DNA of 64,000 bases, from positions 2,604,001 through 2,668,000 of the forward strand of contig NC_134993.1 in the NCBI RefSeq assembly GCF_050947335.1, written 5' to 3'. The notes beneath the pieces are model-generated. The model saw only the letters and a program-made list of their open reading frames with translations. It did no database searches and was not told the origin of the DNA. The DNA comes from Megachile rotundata. Lineage: Eukaryota; Arthropoda; Insecta; Hymenoptera; Megachilidae. The number at the start of each line of letters is the position of its first letter. Position 1 is the first letter of the stretch. Below, in pieces: positions 15,288-29,713 of this stretch. The translations under genes and the position numbers were made by a program.

Positions 15288-15504
15288 ATGACGATCACAC
15301 AATCACGATCACACTATCACGATCACACAATCACAGTCACACAATCACAATCACACAATCACAATCACAATCACGATCACACAGTCACGATCACACAATC
15401 ACGATCACACGATCACGATCACACAATCACAATCACACAATCGTTATCACACAATCACGATCACACAATCACCATCACACAATCAAGGCCACACAATGAC
15501 GATC
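15288..15504 (+). repeat. Fixed-length linker, copy 2
   Basis: AAGGAC ATG at 15,288 and AAGGCC ATG at 15,496, 208 bp apart, with the same internal order of variants as at 7454. Confidence 0.88.
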
Positions 15505-18500
15505 ACACAATCACCATCACACAATCACAATCACACAATCACAATCACACAATCACAATCACACAATCACAATCACACAATCACAATCACACAATCACAA
15601 TCACACAATCACAATCACACAATCACAATCACACAATCACAATCACACAATCACAATCACACAATCACAATCACACAATCACAATCACACAATCACAATC
15701 ACACAATCACAATCACACAATCACAATCACACAATCACAATCACACAATCACAATCACACAATCACAATCACACAATCACAATCACACAATCACAATCAC
15801 ACAATCACAATCACACAATCACAATCACACAATCACAATCACACAATCACAATCACACAATCACAATCACACAATCACAATCACACAATCACAATCACAC
15901 AATCACAATCACACAATCACAATCACACAATCACAATCACACAATCACAATCACACAATCACAATCACACAATCACAATCACACAATCACAATCACACAA
16001 TCACAATCACACAATCACAATCACACAATCACAATCACACAATCACAATCACACAATCACAATCACACAATCACAATCACACAATCACAATCACACAATC
16101 ACAATCACACAATCACAATCACACAATCACAATCACACAATCACAATCACACAATCACAATCACACAATCACAATCACACAATCACAATCACACAATCAC
16201 AATCACACAATCACAATCACACAATCACAATCACACAATCACAATCACACAATCACAATCACACAATCACAATCACACAATCACAATCACACAATCACAA
16301 TCACACAATCACAATCACACAATCACAATCACACAATCACAATCACACAATCACAATCACACAATCACAATCACACAATCACAATCACACAATCACAATC
16401 ACACAATCACAATCACACAATCACAATCACACAATCACAATCACACAATCACAATCACACAATCACAATCACACAATCACAATCACACAATCACAATCAC
16501 ACAATCACAATCACACAATCACAATCACACAATCACAATCACACAATCACAATCACACAATCACAATCACACAATCACAATCACACAATCACAATCACAC
16601 AATCACAATCACACAATCACAATCACACAATCACAATCACACAATCACAATCACACAATCACAATCACACAATCACAATCACACAATCACAATCACACAA
16701 TCACAATCACACAATCACAATCACACAATCACAATCACACAATCACAATCACACAATCACAATCACACAATCACAATCACACAATCACAATCACACAATC
16801 ACAATCACACAATCACAATCACACAATCACAATCACACAATCACAATCACACAATCACAATCACACAATCACAATCACACAATCACAATCACACAATCAC
16901 AATCACACAATCACAATCACACAATCACAATCACACAATCACAATCACACAATCACAATCACACAATCACAATCACACAATCACAATCACACAATCACAA
17001 TCACACAATCACAATCACACAATCACAATCACACAATCACAATCACACAATCACAATCACACAATCACAATCACACAATCACAATCACACAATCACAATC
17101 ACACAATCACAATCACACAATCACAATCACACAATCACAATCACACAATCACAATCACACAATCACAATCACACAATCACAATCACACAATCACAATCAC
17201 ACAATCACAATCACACAATCACAATCACACAATCACAATCACACAATCACAATCACACAATCACAATCACACAATCACAATCACACAATCACAATCACAC
17301 AATCACAATCACACAATCACAATCACACAATCACAATCACGACAATCACAATCACACAATCACAATCACACAATCACAATCACACAATCACAATCACACA
17401 ATCACAATCACACAATCACAATCACACAATCACAATCACACAATCACAATCACACAATCACAATCACACAATCACAATCACACAATCACAATCACACAAT
17501 CACAATCACACAATCACAATCACACAATCACAATCACACAATCACAATCACACAATCACAATCACACAATCACAATCACACAATCACAATCACACAATCA
17601 CAATCACAGAATCACAATCACACAATCACAATCACACAATCACAATCACACAATCACAATCACACAATCACAATCACACAATCACAATCACACAATCACA
17701 ATCACACAATCACAATCACACAATCACAATCACACAATCACAATCACACAATCACAATCACACAATCACAATCACACAATCACAATCACACAATCACAAT
17801 CACACAATCACAATCACACAATCACAATCACACAATCACAATCACACAATCACAATCACACAATCACAATCACACAATCACAATCACACAATCACAATCA
17901 CACAATCACAATCACACAATCACAATCACACAATCACAATCACACAATCACAATCACACAATCACAATCACACAATCACAATCACACAATCACAATCACA
18001 CAATCACAATCACACAATCACAATCACACAATCACAATCACACAATCACAATCACACAATCACAATCACACAATCACAATCACACAATCACAATCACACA
18101 ATCACAATCACACAATCACAATCACACAATCACAATCACACAATCACAATCACACAATCACAATCACACAATCACAATCACACAATCACAATCACACAAT
18201 CACAATCACACAATCACAATCACACAATCACAATCACACAATCACAATCACACAATCACAATCACACAATCACAATCACACAATCACAATCACACAATCA
18301 CAATCACACAATCACAATCACACAATCACAATCACACAATCACAATCACACAATCACAATCACACAATCACAATCACACAATCACAATCACACAATCACA
18401 ATCACACAATCACAATCACACAATCACAATCACACAATCACAATCACACAATCACAATCACACAATCACAATCACACAATCACAATCACACAATCACAAT

Positions 18501-18820
18501 CACACAATCACAATCACACAATCACAATCACACAATCACAATCACACAATCACAATCACACAATCACAATCACACAATCACAATCACACAATCACAATCA
18601 CACAATCACAATCACACAATCACAATCACACAATCACAATCACACAATCACAATCACACAATCACAATCACACAATCACAATCACACAATCACAATCACA
18701 CAATCACAATCACACAATCACAATCACACAATCACAATCACACAATCACAATCACACAATCACAATCACACAATCACAATCACACAATCACAATCACACA
18801 ATCACAATCACACAATCACA
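15505..18820 (+). repeat. Longest homogeneous 14-mer array A5 (about 237 copies)
   Basis: About 3.3 kb of A-type monomer. The only defects seen are a register break at about 17,340 (CACGACAATC) and a C to G change at 17,609. No GATC occurs between 15,501 and 18,860. The left flank matches that of the 7671 array, but the right flank does not, so the two arrays sit in differently recombined contexts. Confidence 0.93.
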
Positions 18821-19484
18821 GTCACACAATCACAATCACACAATCACAATCACAATCACGATCACACAGTCACGATCACACAATCACGATCACACAATCA
18901 CGATCACACAGTCACGATCACACAATCACGATCACACAATCACGATCACACAATCACGATCACACAATCACGATCACACAATCACAATCACACAATCACG
19001 ATCACACAATCACCATCACACAATCACGATCACACAATCACGATCACACAATCACGATCACACAAACACGATCACACAATCACGATCACACAATCACAAT
19101 CACACAATCACAAACACACAGTCGCGATCACACGATCACGCTCACACGATCACGATCACACGATCACGATCACACGATCACGATCACACGATCACGATCA
19201 CACGATCACGATCACACGATCACGATCACACGATCACGATCACACAATCAAGGCCACACAATGACGATCACACAATCACCATCACACAATCTCGACCACA
19301 CAATCACGATCACACAATCACGATCACACAATCACGTTCACACAATAACAAACACACAGTCGCGATCACTCGATCACGATCACACAATCACGATCACACA
19401 GTCACGATCACACAATCACAATCACACAATCACAATCACACAATCAAAATCACACAACCACAATCACACAATCAAGGACACACA
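18821..19484 (+). repeat. Tail module with double-CGATC block
   Basis: Mixed CGATC-type monomers, then a block of double-CGATC monomers at about 19,123-19,243, then an AAGGCC junction (ATG 19,261) exactly 224 bp before the AAGGAC junction (ATG 19,485). The same arrangement and 224 bp spacing occur at 23,917/24,141 and 29,273/29,497. Confidence 0.82.
19123..19243 (+). repeat. Double-CGATC (two CpG per monomer) block
   Basis: Both halves of the 14-mer carry G (CGATCACACGATCA), giving two CpG and two GATC sites per unit. It begins after GTCGCGATC and includes one CGCTC variant. Comparable blocks lie at about 23,793-23,900, 28,801-28,907 and 63,640-63,735. Confidence 0.85.
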
Positions 19485-19700
19485 ATGACAATCACACAAT
19501 CACGATCACACTATCACGATCACACAATCACAGTCACACAATCACAATCACACAATCACAATCACAATCACGATCACACAGTCACGATCACACAATCACG
19601 ATCACACGATCACGATCACACAATCACAATCACACAATCGTTATCACACAATCACGATCACACAATCACCATCACACAATTAAGGCCACACAATGACGAT
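19485..19700 (+). repeat. Fixed-length linker, copy 3 (start of unit Q2)
   Basis: ATG landmarks at 19,485 and 19,693, 208 bp apart. The first reads ATGACAATC instead of ATGACGATC, a variant shared only with the copy at 24,141. TTAAGG replaces TCAAGG before the second landmark. Confidence 0.87.
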
Positions 19701-19908
19701 CACACAATCACCATCACACAATCACAATCACACAATCACAATCACACAATCACAATCACACAATCACAATCACACAATCACAATCACACAATCACAATCA
19801 CACAATCACAATCACACAATCACAATCACACAATCACAATCACACAATCACAATCACACAATCACAATCACACAATCACAATCACACAATCACAATCACA
19901 CAATCACA
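19701..19908 (+). repeat. Homogeneous 14-mer array A6 (about 15 copies)
   Basis: The shortest full-linker array. It ends at a CAGTC variant at 19,909 and has no CGATCTCGATC exit marker, unlike the array at 7671. Confidence 0.9.
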
Positions 19909-20697
19909 GTCACACAATCACAGTCACACAATCACAATCACACAATCACAATTACACAAACACGATCACACAATCACGATCACACAATCACGATCACACA
20001 ATCACTATCACACAATCACACAATCACACAATCACACAGTCACAATCCCACAATCACGATCACACAATCACAATCACACAATCACAATCACACAATCACG
20101 ATCACACAATCACAATCACGCAGTCACACTATCACAATCACAATCACAATCACAATCACACAATCACACAATCACAATCCCACAATCACAATCACACAAT
20201 CACAGTCACACAATCACAATCACACAATCACACAGTCACAATCCCACAATCACGATCACACAATCACGATCGCACAGTCACGATCACACGATCACGATCA
20301 CACAATCACAATCACACAATCACAATGACACAATCACAATCACACAATCACAGTCACACAATCACAGTCACACAATCACAATCACACAATCACAATCACA
20401 ATCACACAATCACACAATCACAATCCCACAATCACAATCACACAATCACAGTCACACAATCACAATCACACAATCACACAGTCACAATCCCACAATCACG
20501 ATCACACAATCACGATCGCACAGTCACGATCACACGATCACGATCACACAATCACAATCACACAATCACAATCACACAATCACAATCACACAATCACAGT
20601 CACACAATCACAGTCACACAATCACAATCACACAATCACAATTACACAAACACGATCACACAATCACGATCACAGAATCACAATCACACAGTCACAC
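19909..20697 (+). repeat. Diverged 14-mers of unit Q2
   Basis: Same variant order as 10.2-10.98 kb and 25.1-25.6 kb (CAATTACAC, ACTATC hexamer run, AATGACAC, CGATCGCAC). No gene. Confidence 0.8.
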
Positions 20698-20841
20698 AAT
20701 CACAATCACAATCACAATCGCAATCACAATCACAATCACAATCACAATCACAATCACAATCACAATCACAATCACAATCACAATCACAATCACAATCACA
20801 ATCACAATCACAATCACAATCACAATCACAATCACAATCAC
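20698..20841 (+). repeat. Pure hexamer block (AATCAC)24
   Basis: 144 bp. It carries the AATCGC marker near the left end and the ACATCGCAC exit. It is one hexamer longer than the blocks at 10,983 and 25,626. Confidence 0.9.
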
Positions 20842-22016
20842 ACAATCACATCGCACAATCACGATCACACAATCACGATCACACAATCACGATCACACAA
20901 TCACGATCACACAATCACGATCACACAATCACGATCACACAATCACGATCACACAATCACGATCACACAATCACGATCACACAATTTCGATCACACAATC
21001 ACGATCACACAATCACGATCACACAATCACGATCACACAATCACGATCACACAAACACGATCACACAATCACGATCACACAATCACAGTCACACAATCAC
21101 GATCACACACTCCCAATCACACAATCACAATCACACAATCACGATCACACAATCACGATCACACAATCACGATCACACAATCACGATCACACTATCACGA
21201 TCACACAATCACGGTCACACAATCACGATCACACAATCACGATCACACAATCACGATCACACAATCACAATCACACAATCGTTATCACACAATCACGATC
21301 ACACAATCACCATCCCACAATCACCATCACACAATCACCATCACACAATCACGATCACACAATCACGATCACACATTCGCGATCACACAATCATTATCAC
21401 ACAATCACACAATCACACAAACACAATCACACAATCACACAGTCACAATCCCACAATCACGATCACACAATCACAATCACACAATCACAATCACACAATC
21501 ACGATCACACAATCACGATCGCACAGTCACGATCACACGATCACGATCACACAATCACAATCACACAATCACAATCACACAATCACAATCACACAATCAC
21601 GATCACACAATCACCATCACACACTCACCATCACACAATCACGATCACACAATCACGATCACACAATCACGATCACACTATCACGATCACACAATCACAG
21701 TCACACAATCACAATCACACAATCACAATCACAATCACAATCACGATCACACAGTCACGACCACACGATCACGATCACACGATCATGATCACACAATCAC
21801 AATCACACAATCACGAACACACAATCACGATCACACAATCACGATCACACAATCACGATCACACAACCACGATCACACAATCGCTATCACACAATCACGA
21901 TCGCACAATCACGATCACACAATCACGATCACAATATCACAATAACACAGTCACACAATCACAATCACAATCACAATCACAATCACGATCACAGAATCAT
22001 AATCACACACTCACAC
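20842..22016 (+). repeat. CGATC-type block then diverged 14-mers (Q2)
   Basis: Parallels 11,121-12,281 variant by variant (AATTTCG, ACTCCCA, CGTTATC, ATTATC, CATGATC). ACATTCGCG near 21,375 replaces ACAATCGCG, a private change. No gene. Confidence 0.8.
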
Positions 22017-22154
22017 AATCACAATCACAATCACAATCGCAATCACAATCACAATCACAATCACAATCACAATCACAATCACAATCACAATCACAATCAC
22101 AATCTCAATCACAATCACAATCACAATCACAATCAAAATCACAATCACAATCAC
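22017..22154 (+). repeat. Pure hexamer block (AATCAC)23, contracted
   Basis: 138 bp, against 264-300 bp in the four paralogous blocks. It keeps the AATCGC left marker, AATCTC, AAAATC and the ACATCACAC exit but lacks the central copies and the AATGAC variant, so it looks like an internal contraction. Confidence 0.88.
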
Positions 22155-24140
22155 ACAATCACATCACACAATCACGATCACACAATCACGATCACACAAT
22201 CACGATCACACAATCACGATCACACAATCACGATCACACAATCACGATCACACAATCACGATCACACAATCACGATCACACAATCACGATCACACAATCA
22301 CGATCACACAAACACGATCACACAATCACGATCACACAATCACGATCACACAATCACGATCACACAATCACAGTCACACAATCACGATCACACACTCCCA
22401 ACCACACAATCACAATCACACAATCACGATCACACAATCACGATCACACAATCACGATCACACAATCACGATCACACAATCACGATCACACAATTACGAT
22501 CACACTATCACGATCACACAATCACGGTCACACAATCACGATCACACAATCACGATCACACAATCACTATCACAAAATCACAATCACACAGTCACACAAT
22601 CACAATCACAATCAGACAATCACAAACACACAATCACGATCACACAATCACGATCACACAATCACGATCACACAATCACAAACACACAGTCGCGATCACA
22701 CGATCACGATCACACAATGACAATCCCACAATCAAGGCCACACAATGACGATCACACAATCACCATCACACAATCTCGACCACACAATCACGATCACACA
22801 ATCACGATCACACAATCACGTTCACACAATAACAAACACACAGTCGCGATCACTCGATCACGATCACACAATCACGATCACACAGTCACGATCACACAAT
22901 CACAATCACACAATCACGATCACACAATCACGATCACATAATCACGATCACACAATCACGATCACACAATCACCATCACACAATCACGATCACACAATCA
23001 CGATCACACAATCACGATCACACAATCACCATCACACAATCACAATCACACAATCAAAGTCACAGAATGACGATCACACAATCACCATCACACAATCACG
23101 ACCACACAATCACGATCACACAATCACGCTCACACAATCACGATCACACAATCACGTTCACACAATCACAAGCACATAGTCGCGATCACACGATCACGAT
23201 CACACAATCACGATCACACAGTCACGATCACACAATCACAATCACACAATCACGATCACACAATCACCATCACACAATCACGATCACACAATCACGATCA
23301 CACAATCACGATCACACTATCACGATCACACAATCACAGTCACACAATCACAATCACACAATCACAATCACAATCACGATCACACAGTCACGATCACACA
23401 ATCACGATCACACAATCACGATCACACAATCACGATCACACAATCACGATCACACAATCACGATCACACAAACACGATCACACAATCACGATCACACAAT
23501 CACGATCACACTATCACGATCACACAATCACAGTCACACAATCACAATCACACAATCACAATCACAATCACGATCACACAGTCACGATCACACAATCACG
23601 ATCACACAATCACGATCACACAATCACGATCACACAATCACGATCACACAATCACAATCACACAATCACGATCACACAATCACCATCACACAATCACGAT
23701 CACACAATCACGATCACACAATCACGATCACACAAACACGATCACACAATCACGATCACACAATCACAATCACACAATCACAAACACACAGTCGCGATCA
23801 CACGATCACGCTCACACGATCACGATCACACGATCACGATCACACGATCACGATCACACGATCACGATCACACGATCACGATCACACGATCACGATCACA
23901 CAATCAAGGCCACACAATGACGATCACACAATCACCATCACACAATCTCGACCACACAATCACGATCACACAATCACGATCACACAATCACGTTCACACA
24001 ATAACAAACACACAGTCGCGATCACTCGATCACGATCACACAATCACGATCACACAGTCACGATCACACAATCACAATCACACAATCACAATCACACAAT
24101 CAAAATCACACAACCACAATCACACAATCAAGGACACACA
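22155..24140 (+). repeat. Tail of unit Q2
   Basis: CGATC-type monomers, then junction markers whose ATGs lie at 22,717, 22,745, 23,067 and 23,917, then a double-CGATC block. The first three recur exactly 5006 bp later in Q3 (27,723; 27,751; 28,073). No gene. Confidence 0.82.
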
Positions 24141-24357
24141 ATGACAATCACACAATCACGATCACACTATCACGATCACACAATCACAGTCACACAATCA
24201 CAATCACACAATCACAATCACAATCACGATCACACAGTCACGATCACACAATCACGATCACACGATCACGATCACACAATCACAATCACACAATCGTTAT
24301 CACACAATCACGATCACACAATCACCATCACACAATCAAGGCCACACAATGACGATC
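24141..24357 (+). repeat. Fixed-length linker, copy 4 (start of unit Q3)
   Basis: ATG landmarks at 24,141 and 24,349, 208 bp apart. Shares ATGACAATC with copy 3 only, linking units Q2 and Q3. Confidence 0.88.
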
Positions 24358-24955
24358 ACACAATCACCATCACACAATCACAATCACACAATCACAATCA
24401 CACAATCACAATCACACAATCACAATCACACAATCACAATCACACAATCACAATCACACAATCACAATCACACAATCACAATCACACAATCACAATCACA
24501 CAATCACAATCACACAATCACAATCACACAATCACAATCACACAATCACAATCACACAATCACAATCACACAATCACAATCACACAATCACAATCACACA
24601 ATCACAATCACACAATCACAATCACACAATCACAATCACACAATCACAATCACACAATCACAATCACACAATCACAATCACACAATCACAATCACACAAT
24701 CACAATCACACAATCACAATCACACAATCACAATCACACAATCACAATCACACAATCACAATCACACAATCACAATCACACAATCACAATCACACAATCA
24801 CAATCACACAATCACAATCACGCAATCACAATCACACAATCACAGTCACACAATCACAATCACACAATCACAATCACACAATCACAATCACACAATCACA
24901 ATCACACAATCACAATCACACAATCACAATCACACAATCACAATCACACAATCAC
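24358..24955 (+). repeat. Homogeneous 14-mer array A7 (about 43 copies)
   Basis: A-type monomers with a CGC change near 24,822 and a CAGTC variant near 24,845 towards its right end. Confidence 0.88.
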
Positions 24956-25625
24956 ACAATCACAATCCCACAGTCACAATCCCACAATCACGATCACACA
25001 ATCACAATCACACAATCACAATCACACAATCACGATCACACAATCACGCAGTCACACTATCACAATCACAATCACAATCACAATCACACAATCACACAAT
25101 CACAATCCCACAATCACGATCACACAATCACAGTCACACAATCACAATCACACAATCACACAGTCACAATCCCACAATCACGATCACACAATCACGATCG
25201 CACAGTCACGATCACACGATCACGATCACACAATCACAATCACACAATCACAATGACACAATCACAATCACACAATCACAGTCACACAATCACAGTCACA
25301 CAATCACAATCACACAATCACAATCACAATCACACAATCACACAATCACAATCCCACAATCACAATCACACAATCACAGTCACACAATCACAATCACACA
25401 ATCACACAGTCACAATCCCACAATCACGATCACACAATCACGATCGCACAGTCACGATCACACGATCACGATCACACAATCACAATCACACAATCACAAT
25501 CACACAATCACAATCACACAATCACAGTCACACAATCACAGTCACACAATCACAATCACACAATCACAATTACACAAACACGATCACACAATCACGATCA
25601 CAGAATCACAATCACACAGTCACAC
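24956..25625 (+). repeat. Diverged 14-mers of unit Q3
   Basis: Octamer stretch, CCC variants, an ACTATC-led hexamer run, AATGACAC and CAATTACAC variants in the order seen at 10.4-10.98 kb. From here to 27.19 kb the offset from the first unit is 14,643 bp at both hexamer blocks. Confidence 0.8.
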
Positions 25626-25763
25626 AATCACAATCACAATCACAATCGCAATCACAATCACAATCACAATCACAATCACAATCACAATCACAATCACAAT
25701 CACAATCACAATCACAATCACAATCACAATCACAATCACAATCACAATCACAATCACAATCAC
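25626..25763 (+). repeat. Pure hexamer block (AATCAC)23
   Basis: 138 bp, the same copy number as 10,983-11,120, with the AATCGC left marker and ACATCGCAC exit. Confidence 0.9.
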
Positions 25764-26924
25764 ACAATCACATCGCACAATCACGATCACACAATCACGA
25801 TCACACAATCACGATCACACAATCACGATCACACAATCACGATCACACAATCACGATCACACAATCACGATCACACAATCACGATCACACAATTTCGATC
25901 ACACAATCACGATCACACAATCACGATCACACAATCACGATCACACAATCACGATCACACAAACACGATCACACAATCACGATCACACAATCACAGTCAC
26001 ACAATCACGATCACACACTCCCAATCACACAATCACAATCACACAATCACGATCACACAATCACGATCACACAATCACGATCACACAATCACGATCACAC
26101 TATCACGATCACACAATCACGGTCACACAATCACGATCACACAATCACGATCACACAATCACGATCACACAATCACAATCACACAATCGTTATCACACAA
26201 TCACGATCACACAATCACCATCCCACAATCACCATCACACAATCACCATCACACAATCACGATCACACAATCACGATCACACAATCGCGATCACACAATC
26301 ATTATCACACAATCACACAATCACACAAACACAATCACACAATCACACAGTCACAATCCCACAATCACGATCACACAATCACAATCACACAATCACAATC
26401 ACACAATCACGATCACACAATCACGATCGCACAGTCACGATCACACGATCACGATCACACAATCACAATCACACAATCACAATCACACAATCACAATCAC
26501 ACAATCACGATCACACAATCACCATCACACACTCACCATCACACAATCACGATCACACAATCACGATCACACAATCACGATCACACTATCACGATCACAC
26601 AATCACAGTCACACAATCACAATCACACAATCACAATCACAATCACAATCACGATCACACAGTCACGACCACACGATCACGATCACACGATCATGATCAC
26701 ACAATCACAATCACACAATCACGAACACACAATCACGATCACACAATCACGATCACACAATCACGATCACACAACCACGATCACACAATCGCTATCACAC
26801 AATCACGATCGCACAATCACGATCACACAATCACGATCACAATATCACAATAACACAGTCACACAATCACAATCACAATCACAATCACAATCACGATCAC
26901 AGAATCATAATCACACACTCACAC
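25764..26924 (+). repeat. CGATC-type block then diverged 14-mers (Q3)
   Basis: Equal in length (1161 bp) and variant order to 11,121-12,281. No gene. Confidence 0.83.
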
Positions 26925-27188
26925 AATCACAATCACAATCACAATCGCAATCACAATCACAATCACAATCACAATCACAATCACAATCACAATCACAATC
27001 ACAATCACAATCACAATCACAATCACAATCACAATCACAATCACAATCACAATCACAATCACAATCACAATCACAATCACAATCACAATCACAATCACAA
27101 TCACAATGACAATCACAATCACAATCACAATCACAATCTCAATCACAATCACAATCACAATCACAATCAAAATCACAATCACAATCAC
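26925..27188 (+). repeat. Pure hexamer block (AATCAC)44
   Basis: 264 bp. Carries the same AATGAC, AATCTC and AAAATC variants at the right end as 12,282-12,581, with six fewer copies. Confidence 0.9.
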
Positions 27189-29496
27189 ACAATCACATCA
27201 CACAATCACGATCACACAATCACGATCACACAATCACGATCACACAATCACGATCACACAATCACGATCACACAATCACGATCACACAATCACGATCACA
27301 CAATCACGATCACACAATCACGATCACACAAACACGATCACACAATCACGATCACACAATCACGATCACACAATCACAGTCACACAATCACGATCACACA
27401 CTCCCAACCACACAATCACAATCACACAATCACGATCACACAATCACGATCACACAATCACGATCACACAATCACGATCACACAATCACGATCTCACAAT
27501 TACGATCACTCTATCACGATCACACAATCACGGTCACACAATCACGATCACACAATCACGATCACACAATCACTATCACAAAATCACAATCACACAGTCA
27601 CACAATCACAATCACAGTCAGACAATCACAAACACACAATCACGATCACACAATCACGATCACACAATCACGATCACACAATCACAAACACACAGTCGCG
27701 ATCACACGATCACGATCACACAATGACAATCCCACAATCAAGGCCACACAATGACGATCACACAATCACCATCACACAATCTCGACCACACAATCACGAT
27801 CACACAATCACGATCACACAATCACGTTCACACAATAACAAACACACAGTCGCGATCACTCGATCACGATCACACAATCACGATCACACAGTCACGATCA
27901 CACAATCACAATCACACAATCACGATCACACAATCACGATCACATAATCACGATCACACAATCACGATCACACAATCACCATCACACAATCACGATCACA
28001 CAATCACGATCACACAATCACGATCACACAATCACCATCACACAATCACAATCACACAATCAAAGTCACAGAATGACGATCACACAATCACCATCACACA
28101 ATCACGACCACACAATCACGATCACACAATCACGCTCACACAATCACGATCACACAATCACGTTCACACAATCACAAACACATAGTCGCGATCACACGAT
28201 CACGATCACACAATCACGATCACACAGTCACGATCACACAATCACAATCACACAATCACGATCACACAATCACCATCACACAATCACGATCACACAATCA
28301 CGATCACACAATCACGATCACACTATCACGATCACACAATCACAGTCACACAATCACAATCACACAATCACAATCACAATCACGATCACACAGTCACGAT
28401 CACACAATCACGATCACACAATCACGATCACACAATCACGATCACACAATCACGATCACACAATCACGATCACACAAACACGATCACACAATCACGATCA
28501 CACAATCACGATCACACTATCACGATCACACAATCACAGTCACACAATCACAATCACACAATCACAATCACAATCACGATCACACAGTCACGATCACACA
28601 ATCACGATCACACAATCACGATCACACAATCACGATCACACAATCACGATCACACAATCACAATCACACAATCACGATCACACAATCACCATCACACAAT
28701 CACGATCACACAATCACGATCACACAATCACGATCACACAAACACGATCACACAATCACGATCACACAATCACAATCACACAATCACAAACACACAGTCG
28801 CGATCACACGATCACGCTCACACGATCACGATCACACGATCACGATCACACGATCACGATCACACGATCACGATCACACGATCACGATCACACGATCACG
28901 ATCACACAATCACGATCACACAGTCACGATCACACAATCACAATCACACAATCACGATCACACAATCACCATCACACAACCACGATCACACAAACACGAT
29001 CACACAGTCACGATCACACAATCACGATCACACAATCACAGTCACACAATCACGATTACACACTCCCAATCACACAATCACAATCACACAATCACAATCA
29101 CACAATCACGATCACACAATCACGATCACACAATCACGATCACACAATCACGATCACACAATCACGATCACACAATCACAAACACACAGTCGCGATCACA
29201 CGATCACGATCACACGATCACGATCACACGATCACGATCACACAATCACAATCCCACAATCAAGGCCACACAATGACGATCACACAATCACCATCACACA
29301 ATCTCGACCACACAATCACGATCACACAATCACGATCACACAATCACGTTCACACAATAACAAACACACAGTCGCGATCACTCGATCACGATCACACAAT
29401 CACGATCACACAGTCACGATCACACAATCACAATCACACAATCACAATCACACAATCAAAATCACACAACCACAATCACACAATCAAGGACACACA
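27189..29496 (+). repeat. Tail of unit Q3
   Basis: CGATC-type block, then junction ATGs at 27,723, 27,751, 28,073 and 29,273, and a double-CGATC block at about 28,801-28,907. It contains about 350 bp after that block (to about 29,260) that is missing from Q2, including a second ACTCCCA module. No gene. Confidence 0.8.
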
Positions 29497-29713
29497 ATGA
29501 CGATCACACAATCACGATCACACTATCACGATCACACAATCACAGTCACACAATCACGATCACACAATCACAATCACAATCACGATCACACAGTCACGAT
29601 CACACAATCACGATCACACGATCACGATCACACAATCACAATCACACAATCGTTATCACACAATCACGATCACACAATCACCATCACACAATCAAGGCCA
29701 CACAATGACGATC
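29497..29713 (+). repeat. Fixed-length linker, copy 5 (start of unit R1)
   Basis: ATG landmarks at 29,497 and 29,705, 208 bp apart. One extra CGATC near 29,560 distinguishes it from the other copies. Confidence 0.88.

Noticed and set aside
7229..21788. Very long + strand reading frames (up to about 2240 residues) rich in His, Asn, Thr, Gln, Ser and Ile
   Set aside because: They follow solely from the stop-free repeat, exist in overlapping frames with the same cyclic peptide, show no domain, signal or codon-level constraint, and begin at ATGs created by a recurring junction variant (ACAATGACG).
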